Virus record (IMG/VR): IMGVR_UViG_3300010160_000047 | Coordinates: 1-64,000 of that record | DNA from: a virus | DNA: 64,000 bases | Strand: one strand, 5' to 3' | Part shown: piece by piece, positions 59,967 to 64,000 of the stretch | Layout of the letters: the number at the start of each line of letters is the position of its first letter | How positions within the stretch are numbered: the stretch's first letter is position 1 | The notes under the pieces: generated by a model | Told to the model about the DNA's origin: nothing | Seen by the model: only the letters and a program-made list of their open reading frames with translations | The model's database searches: none | Position numbers and translations under genes: made by a program

Positions 59967-60418
59967 AAGATAAAATAAGTATTCTACGTTTAGAGTATTT
60001 ACATCCTAAAGTCAGATTAGATTTTAGTAATTTTATAGAAGAGGCAGAAAATAAATTAAATATAGTATTAAGAATTTCCCAGGGATTGAGAACAATGGAT
60101 GAACAGCAAGCCCTTTATGATATAGGCAGAAAAATCTCTGGCCCAATAGTTACCAATGCCAAAGCAGGAAGCAGTTATCATAATTATGGTTTAGCTATTG
60201 ATCTTGTTGTTTTAGTAAATGATAAAATAGATTGGAATTATGATATGGGCAAACTACTGCCTTATTCCATCAAACAACAAATCACATGGGGTGGTAGTTG
60301 GCGTAAATTTAAAGACAAACCTCACTTTGAAAAAACATTCGGAATTAACTGGCGTGATATGTTAGCCAAGTATAAAAAAAAAGATTTTATACCCGGTACA
60401 AAATACATAACTTTATAA
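59963..60418 (+). CDS. M15-family peptidase endolysin (L-alanyl-D-glutamate endopeptidase-like)
   Basis: A 151-residue enzyme with the M15 zinc ligands: SYHNYGLAIDLVV (SxHxxGxAxD) and the C-terminal PHFEKT His. Its shape and short size match endopeptidases such as CwlK and T5 endolysin, which cut the peptide stems of peptidoglycan. It overlaps the spanin gene by four bases and is the last gene of the late unit. There is no signal peptide, so release depends on the holin. Confidence 0.87.
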   Translation: MKDKISILRLEYLHPKVRLDFSNFIEEAENKLNIVLRISQGLRTMDEQQALYDIGRKISGPIVTNAKAGSSYHNYGLAIDLVVLVNDKIDWNYDMGKLLPYSIKQQITWGGSWRKFKDKPHFEKTFGINWRDMLAKYKKKDFIPGTKYITL

Positions 60419-60443
60419 TCTTAGATGATGTTTAATGATTGAT

Positions 60444-60475
60444 AACCCTGCTTATTCTTAGGTGGGGTTTTTTAA
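60444..60475 (+). terminator. Rho-independent terminator of the late region
   Basis: AACCC (60444-60448) pairs with GGGTT (60465-60469), and the stem continues inward with wobble pairs to a TTCT loop. Six T residues follow. It lies 25 bases after the endolysin stop. Confidence 0.65.
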
Positions 60476-60477
60476 TT

Positions 60478-60508
60478 AATAAAGCAACCTGTATTAGGCT
60501 GCTTTATT
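60478..60508. terminator. Bidirectional terminator between convergent units
   Basis: AATAAAGCAACCT (60478-60490) pairs with AGGCTGCTTTATT (60496-60508) with a single mismatch and a five-base loop. The AT ends give T-rich runs on both strands, so it can stop the leftward array as well. Confidence 0.7.
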
Positions 60509-60539
60509 TTGGAGATTCACTAAGGATATATAAAAAGGT

Positions 60540-60782
60540 TTAATTTTTACTAGTAAAGAAATCAAAATTATTAGGGTTCTCTTTTGAGGAATTATTGAGT
60601 GTGTCTGAAATGTATTCTAACATACATAAATCTTCTTTCTTTTGCCCAATATTATACTTAGACTTTTGGAAATCTTTATATAAATTAATGGCCACTTCAT
60701 ATTGGACATCATAATCCAAAGAATCATAAATGCTATTTATTTTTTTTAGCACACAAGAAAAAAGATACTCCGAATATTTCAT
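60540..60782 (-). CDS. Hypothetical 80-residue protein
   Basis: Last gene of the leftward array. MKYSEYLFSCVLKKINSIYDSLDYDVQ... is helical with several aromatic residues and a polar tail; it looks like a small cytoplasmic effector. No family is recognised. Confidence 0.55.
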   Translation of the reverse strand: MKYSEYLFSCVLKKINSIYDSLDYDVQYEVAINLYKDFQKSKYNIGQKKEDLCMLEYISDTLNNSSKENPNNFDFFTSKN

Positions 60783-60803
60783 AATTATAATTTAAATTGT
60801 AAA

Positions 60804-60995
60804 TTAAATTTCTTCAACTAAAATAATTTCTTCCTTTGGTAATTCGCCTTTTTTTAATTGTTTAAAGATATTCATAACTTTAGATAAAGCATCATTCCCA
60901 CAACAACTACTTCCAGATACATACATACTGTTTTTATTAATGTAATAAGTTATAATACCATCGCCATCTGTTTTTTTTACTAGTTCTAATTTCAT
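60804..60995 (-). CDS. Hypothetical 63-residue protein
   Basis: A small alpha/beta protein (MKLELVKKTDGDGIITYYINKNSMYVSGSSCCGNDAL...). The beginning KLELVKK and the SSCCGN turn followed by a helix (ALSKVMNIFKQL) recall minimal early phage proteins of unknown function. The gene starts 17 bases downstream (leftward) of its neighbour's end. Confidence 0.55.
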   Translation of the reverse strand: MKLELVKKTDGDGIITYYINKNSMYVSGSSCCGNDALSKVMNIFKQLKKGELPKEEIILVEEI

Positions 60996-61012
60996 AATTT
61001 TAGTTTTTAGAT

Positions 61013-61222
61013 TTATAAATTTTCTTGTAAGCGAATGTTTTCGGTTAACTTAATAAATTTTTCTTTAGTCTTCATATAACTATCCCACAACTGCATGATC
61101 CGATTTGCATTATCAATACCTTCTCGTTTAGCTGATCTAGTACCAAATTTAAATTCTTTGCACCAATCGTTATAGCTTGGTTGGTTTACAGGATAAACAC
61201 TTTTTACTTTAAGGAGCTGCAT
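61013..61222 (-). CDS. Hypothetical 69-residue protein
   Basis: MQLLKVKSVYPVNQPSYNDWCKEFKFG... begins with a short strand and continues as a basic helical region (KREGIDNANRIMQLWDSYMKT). Unrecognised. It shares the leftward early array. Confidence 0.52.
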   Translation of the reverse strand: MQLLKVKSVYPVNQPSYNDWCKEFKFGTRSAKREGIDNANRIMQLWDSYMKTKEKFIKLTENIRLQENL

Positions 61223-61248
61223 AGTTTTTAGATTTATGGGTTAATAAA

Positions 61249-61500
61249 TTATTCAATTCTAATAACTTTAATTCCGGATGCACCAGCATCTCTAGTTGCA
61301 TATTTATTACTACTTTGCTGTCTTTTAATCATTTCAGATAAGTGCTTCCGGAACAGTTTTATATCTTCCTTTGGAATAGATATGTATGTGTCTTCCTTTA
61401 AGCCTAATGTCTGAAAGATTATTTTTGCTGATTGATAAGTATTACTTTGATTGTGTGCCATAATACTTACAAAGGTAGTGTTATTTATACGCATAAGCAT
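61249..61500 (-). CDS. Hypothetical 83-residue protein
   Basis: Start at 61500 is supported by the TAATG overlap with the upstream gene; an in-frame ATG at 61461 (MAHNQSNTYQ) is a second option. The residues AKIIFQTLGLKEDTYISIPKEDIKLFRKHLSEMIKRQQ form a compact alpha/beta unit. No family recognised. Confidence 0.55.
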   Translation of the reverse strand: MLMRINNTTFVSIMAHNQSNTYQSAKIIFQTLGLKEDTYISIPKEDIKLFRKHLSEMIKRQQSSNKYATRDAGASGIKVIRIE

Positions 61501-61778
61501 TATGTCTTTTTACTTTTTAAGAAATCATATTCTGTAATTGTGTAAATTAGTATGGGCTTAAATCCAATCTCCTCTAAAAAATCAACTGCAACCATATCAA
61601 TCTCAAGTAATTCATCAACCTGTTCTCTTAACAAAGAGTCAGGTAATTTAAAAGTGATCTGGTTTTTTGCATATTTTTTAATGTCGCCCATAGTTCCATA
61701 CATAAGATTCTCGTTGTTATCAATATCCCATAAACGATAAATATTGATCTCTTTTTTTTCTGTTTTTTTCATGTTCAA
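61500..61778 (-). CDS. Hypothetical 92-residue protein
   Basis: MNMKKTEKKEINIYRLWDIDNNENLMYG... with a basic N-terminus, a helix QVDELLEIDMVAVDFLEEIG and a strand-rich C-terminus (KPILIYTITEYDFL). Its stop overlaps the start of the next gene by one base. Not recognised; probably an early host-directed protein. Confidence 0.52.
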   Translation of the reverse strand: MNMKKTEKKEINIYRLWDIDNNENLMYGTMGDIKKYAKNQITFKLPDSLLREQVDELLEIDMVAVDFLEEIGFKPILIYTITEYDFLKSKKT

Positions 61779-61783
61779 TATTT

Positions 61784-61849
61784 TTAAGGTTTAATGTATT
61801 TATTTTTAATTGCTAGAATTTGTATTATTAGTTCTAATGCTCTTTTCAT
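61784..61849 (-). CDS. Possible 21-residue peptide
   Basis: An ATG at 61849 opens a 21-codon frame (MKRALELIIQILAIKNKYIKP) that ends before the next gene. It is a short amphipathic helix with basic ends. The gap between 61778 and 61882 contains no other gene. It may be translated, but chance cannot be excluded. Confidence 0.33.
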   Translation of the reverse strand: MKRALELIIQILAIKNKYIKP

Positions 61850-61881
61850 GTGCGATTGGTTTAGTTTTTAAATGACTAAAT

Positions 61882-62112
61882 CTAAATTTCCGTAGATAAG
61901 ATAACCTTCTGATAATTAGCACTACCATTACCTTCTATGACTTCGTGATACATTTTTGTGGCATCTGCCAAGCATTGGGCAGTCTTTTCTTCATTATTAG
62001 TAAGAAGGTTACCGGCATACATACAATGGCCATCAAGCCTTTGGCCGTCAACGAAAACCCAATAAAATGCATCCTTGTTTACTTTGACATCTAAGATCAG
62101 TTCGTACTTCAT
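61882..62112 (-). CDS. Hypothetical 76-residue protein
   Basis: MKYELILDVKVNKDAFYWVFVDGQRLDGHC... has a strand-helix layout with LTNNEEKTAQCLADATKMYHEVIEG as the main helix. Unrecognised. It is the first gene behind a promoter-like motif at 62131-62159. Confidence 0.55.
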   Translation of the reverse strand: MKYELILDVKVNKDAFYWVFVDGQRLDGHCMYAGNLLTNNEEKTAQCLADATKMYHEVIEGNGSANYQKVILSTEI

Positions 62113-62130
62113 AATTTTAAATTTTAAGGT

Positions 62131-62159
62131 GATAAATAATTAGTGATAAAAATACGCAT
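62131..62159 (-). promoter_or_regulatory. Promoter-like ATGCGT element of the small-gene array
   Basis: On the minus strand, ATGCGTATTTTTATCAC starts at 62159, with TATTTATC 18 bases past the ATG. It resembles the TTGCGT element at 63324 and the -33 region at 2319. Only part of the consensus is kept, so this is a weak call. Confidence 0.33.
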
Positions 62160-62177
62160 TTATTTGATAAGAAAAAC

Positions 62178-62498
62178 TTAAATATTATTATTTGAATTAT
62201 TTTTTTGATTACAAAATAACTCTAACCTGTCAAACCATTCGCCGTCCCAATCATCTCTATCTTTATTCAATTCTTCAAACTGGTCAGTCCATTCTTGTGC
62301 TAATTCATATAACCCACCTATACCCTCTATTACTCCAGTTAAACCTATTACACCACCTTGATCCTCATCATAATCACTAATGAATCTTACTATTTCAAAG
62401 TGAGTTTCCGCCCACGATGTAAAGCCGTTTGGGAACTTGTCAGCCATGGCAAAATAATAATGCCCATTTTCATGTTGTTTTGTTTCGTAGTATGTCAT
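62178..62498 (-). CDS. Hypothetical acidic 106-residue protein
   Basis: A strongly acidic protein (net negative; DYDEDQGG, NKDRDDWDGEWFDR) with TYYETKQHENGHYYFAMADKF at the N-terminus. Very acidic small early proteins are sometimes DNA mimics that inhibit restriction or other host DNA-binding enzymes, but nothing more specific supports that here. It ends in an Asn-rich tail. Confidence 0.55.
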   Translation of the reverse strand: MTYYETKQHENGHYYFAMADKFPNGFTSWAETHFEIVRFISDYDEDQGGVIGLTGVIEGIGGLYELAQEWTDQFEELNKDRDDWDGEWFDRLELFCNQKNNSNNNI

Positions 62499-62518
62499 TG
62501 TGTTATAGTTTTAGTTAG

Positions 62519-62722
62519 TTAATCTTTATTGATTTGTTTTAATATAACTTCTTTCCAATGTTGTGGTAAATCATTGCAACTTATTACTTCTTCATTTCCT
62601 TTGCAATCTGCATCCGCATCTTCTTTACTTCCAAAGATTACAATGTCTCCGTTTCCAAAATCTAATACGTGGTCAGTTTTTTTGTCGTATATGACAAAAT
62701 CAGTTTTAAATAATTTTTTCAT
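62519..62722 (-). CDS. Hypothetical 67-residue protein
   Basis: MKKLFKTDFVIYDKKTDHVLDFGNGDIVIFGSKEDADADC... has strands separated by short loops, then helix DLPQHWKEVILKQIN. Similar small 'FVIYDKKTDHVL' proteins are known from Bacteroidota phages. No function assigned. Confidence 0.58.
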   Translation of the reverse strand: MKKLFKTDFVIYDKKTDHVLDFGNGDIVIFGSKEDADADCKGNEEVISCNDLPQHWKEVILKQINKD

Positions 62723-62761
62723 TTGATTTAGTTTAAGTGATTAATTTAGTTAATGAATTAT

Positions 62762-63001
62762 TTAAGATTTAATAATAAATTTTATATAATGTTGACCTAA
62801 CCCTCTATAAGCGCAATCAACTGAAGCCTCAGTTAGTTGACCTACTCTGCTTATTAAATGAAAAGAATGAACACCTTCTACTTTTGGAAAGTAAAAGAAG
62901 TGAACACCTTCTGATGCCTTCTGCTTTGCCAGTTCAACAACTTTATAAGCAGTATCCATTAATTTTTGTTCGGTAGCGTTTTGATTTACAATAATTTTCA
63001 T
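62762..63001 (-). CDS. Hypothetical 79-residue protein
   Basis: MKIIVNQNATEQKLMDTAYKVVELAKQKASEG..., a small alpha/beta unit with two strands around FFYFPKVEGVHSFHLI and a C-terminal strand. It is not recognised. Confidence 0.55.
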   Translation of the reverse strand: MKIIVNQNATEQKLMDTAYKVVELAKQKASEGVHFFYFPKVEGVHSFHLISRVGQLTEASVDCAYRGLGQHYIKFIIKS

Positions 63002-63049
63002 AATTAAAAGTTTTATTGATTAATAATATTTATGTTTTATACTGGCAAT

Positions 63050-63274
63050 TTAATTAGTGTAGAATTCCATAAGATTTCTTACATAGTCTGCAATGCAATC
63101 GTATTCTGATTTATTTGGATCATTAAATTTGCTATTCAAGAAATTATTATAATGATTACAGCATGACTCCCAAATAAGGTCTAAAGACTGGTCTTCAAAG
63201 AAGCTTTGTAAGTTTAATTGTTCATGCATAATAAATACAGGATAAGCATTTAAAAAATTTGGATTTGTGTTCAT
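63050..63274 (-). CDS. Hypothetical 74-residue protein
   Basis: MNTNPNFLNAYPVFIMHEQLNLQSFFED... is helical with a Trp and acidic residues. It is the first gene downstream of the TTGCGT element at 63296-63324. Function unknown. Confidence 0.52.
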   Translation of the reverse strand: MNTNPNFLNAYPVFIMHEQLNLQSFFEDQSLDLIWESCCNHYNNFLNSKFNDPNKSEYDCIADYVRNLMEFYTN

Positions 63275-63295
63275 GGCTTTAAGTTTTATTGGTTA

Positions 63296-63324
63296 TTAAT
63301 TTATTTCGTGATAAAATTACGCAA
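63296..63324 (-). promoter_or_regulatory. TTGCGT promoter-like element
   Basis: TTG (63324-63322) followed by CGTAATTTTATCACGAAA and then TAAATTAA (63303-63296) keeps the spacing of 18 and the TAnnTT part of the Bacteroidota promoter. It lies upstream of the gene at 63050-63274. Confidence 0.4.
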
Positions 63325-63364
63325 TCATTTGTTAATTAGTTCCCAATGTATTGCTAATGTTTTG

Positions 63365-63598
63365 TTAATAGGCTATTAGATTTGGGATGGCATCAACTTC
63401 GTGCGCTGGTACTTGAAAGGTATGTATGTATTGATATTTTTTCAAAATACAATACCCAGTATTCTCAACTATAGCTTTGACTTGGCCAAAGTTTTGCCGT
63501 GTATAAATAAACCCAATACAACCACCTTGCAAGGGCTTAATTTCCACCTTTAAGTTATTAATATTGAATTCGTGTATTAAGTTTTTTACGCTTCTCAT
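63365..63598 (-). CDS. Hypothetical 77-residue protein
   Basis: MRSVKNLIHEFNINNLKVEIKPLQGGCIGFIYTRQNF..., a probable small alpha/beta fold with strands around VEIKPLQGGCIGFIYT. No recognised family. Confidence 0.55.
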   Translation of the reverse strand: MRSVKNLIHEFNINNLKVEIKPLQGGCIGFIYTRQNFGQVKAIVENTGYCILKKYQYIHTFQVPAHEVDAIPNLIAY

Positions 63599-63609
63599 AA
63601 TTATAATTT

Positions 63610-63894
63610 TTAGGAGTTTAATAATGTTTTGAAACCTTTGTAAATACTATTTTTGTAGTTATTACTAATGTGTTGATCCAGTATTGTGCCGGATGCCAAA
63701 AGCAATGTACCAACACTACAAAAGCGAATCTCTATAGTATCCAACAACTGGCTGAATGTTTTACCTTGCTTTAAAGCGGTTAATAATTCAGACTTGTTAC
63801 ATACTACAGGGTCATCAAATTTGCCGGTAATTTTCGCTTTAATATGGGCATCAGCAATCAATTTAATTTCGGGTGTTATACGCTTTGCTTTCAT
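63610..63894 (-). CDS. Hypothetical 94-residue protein
   Basis: MKAKRITPEIKLIADAHIKAKITGKFDD... is basic at the start and helical after. The central KQGKTFSQLLDTIEIRFCSVGTLLLASG is partly hydrophobic. Function unknown. Confidence 0.55.
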   Translation of the reverse strand: MKAKRITPEIKLIADAHIKAKITGKFDDPVVCNKSELLTALKQGKTFSQLLDTIEIRFCSVGTLLLASGTILDQHISNNYKNSIYKGFKTLLNS

Positions 63895-63896
63895 GT

Positions 63897-64000
63897 TTAT
63901 TTTTTTTTAGATTTATTAATAAGTTCAATAAGTTTTTTTTCGGCATCAGCATAATACTTACAGACAACAATTATTTTGTTGTCTTTATAGATTGGCCAAC
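63897..64000 (-). CDS. Partial gene running off the window edge
   Basis: An open frame reads in from the right end (WPIYKDNKIIVVCKYYADAE, then charged helix, ending KSKKK) and stops at 63897, three bases before the next ATG. Only the C-terminal 34 residues are present, so no function can be given. Confidence 0.55.
   Translation of the reverse strand, partial: WPIYKDNKIIVVCKYYADAEKKLIELINKSKKK

Noticed and set aside
61470-61477. TACCTTTG on the minus strand as promoter of the 61249-61500 gene
   Set aside because: It has no properly spaced -33 element and the upstream TAATG coupling supports a start at 61500, so the match is probably coding coincidence.
1-64000. tRNA genes, CRISPR arrays, integrase, RNA polymerase or DNA polymerase
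   Set aside because: No sequence or product with the needed motifs was seen by eye; a tRNAscan or profile search would be needed to exclude small RNAs completely.

Overview
This window is bacteriophage DNA: a large part, possibly most, of a short-tailed (podovirus-like) dsDNA phage of a Bacteroidota host. The DNA is strongly AT-rich. Start codons follow A-rich leaders such as TAAAATAAAAAAATG instead of purine-rich Shine-Dalgarno sites. Several intergenic regions carry the Bacteroidota promoter pattern (TTTG about 18-20 bases before TAnnTTTG). The phage assignment rests on a large terminase, portal, scaffold, major capsid protein, connector-like proteins, a very long tail-hub-like protein, tail fibres and a lysis cassette. 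No sheath, tube or ordinary tape-measure gene is seen, so the tail is probably short. The structural order (portal, scaffold, capsid, connector proteins, very long stabilisation-like protein, giant internal proteins) recalls crAss-like and Cellulophaga-type podoviruses, but family membership is an inference. I saw no integrase, RNA polymerase, DNA polymerase A or B, tRNA or CRISPR array.

Layout. 0-2.3 kb (leftward): a recombination operon (RusA resolvase, DNA-binding protein, PDDEXK exonuclease, single-strand annealing protein) with a promoter at 2.3 kb and a terminator at the window start. 2.3-2.9 kb: a non-coding region that switches abruptly from C/A-rich to G/T-rich and is a replication-origin candidate. 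2.9-6.9 kb (rightward): small early genes, a C5 cytosine methyltransferase and a PAPS-reductase-like ATP pyrophosphatase. 6.9-11.15 kb (leftward): an HTH regulator, replication-initiation-like proteins, a primase-helicase and a NinG-like protein. 11.15-12.0 kb: divergent promoters facing a small winged-helix-like gene, closed by a perfect terminator hairpin.

12.3-60.4 kb (rightward) is the late region: lysozyme-like and metalloprotease-like proteins, terminase, portal, small virion proteins, scaffold and major capsid protein (followed by a strong terminator), connector proteins, a phage-encoded GroES-like cochaperonin, a 1383-residue tail-hub-like protein, an acetyltransferase/cupin pair and internal virion proteins. 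Next comes a single 12.6-kb gene for a 4199-residue polyvalent protein. After it come tail proteins and two very large fibre or adhesin proteins that both begin with secretion-signal-like sequences. The region ends with holin-like, spanin-like and M15 endopeptidase lysis genes. 60.5-64 kb (leftward) is an array of very small unrecognised early-type genes that converges on the late region across a pair of terminators and runs off the window edge.

How it fits together: divergent early units supply recombination, replication, DNA modification and host-takeover functions. One long late unit builds the particle and lyses the cell. The giant polyvalent protein lies among the internal virion proteins and carries JAB/RadC, phosphoribosyltransferase, ADP-ribosyltransferase-like and other effector-type domains. 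It is the best candidate for a protein delivered into the host with the DNA.
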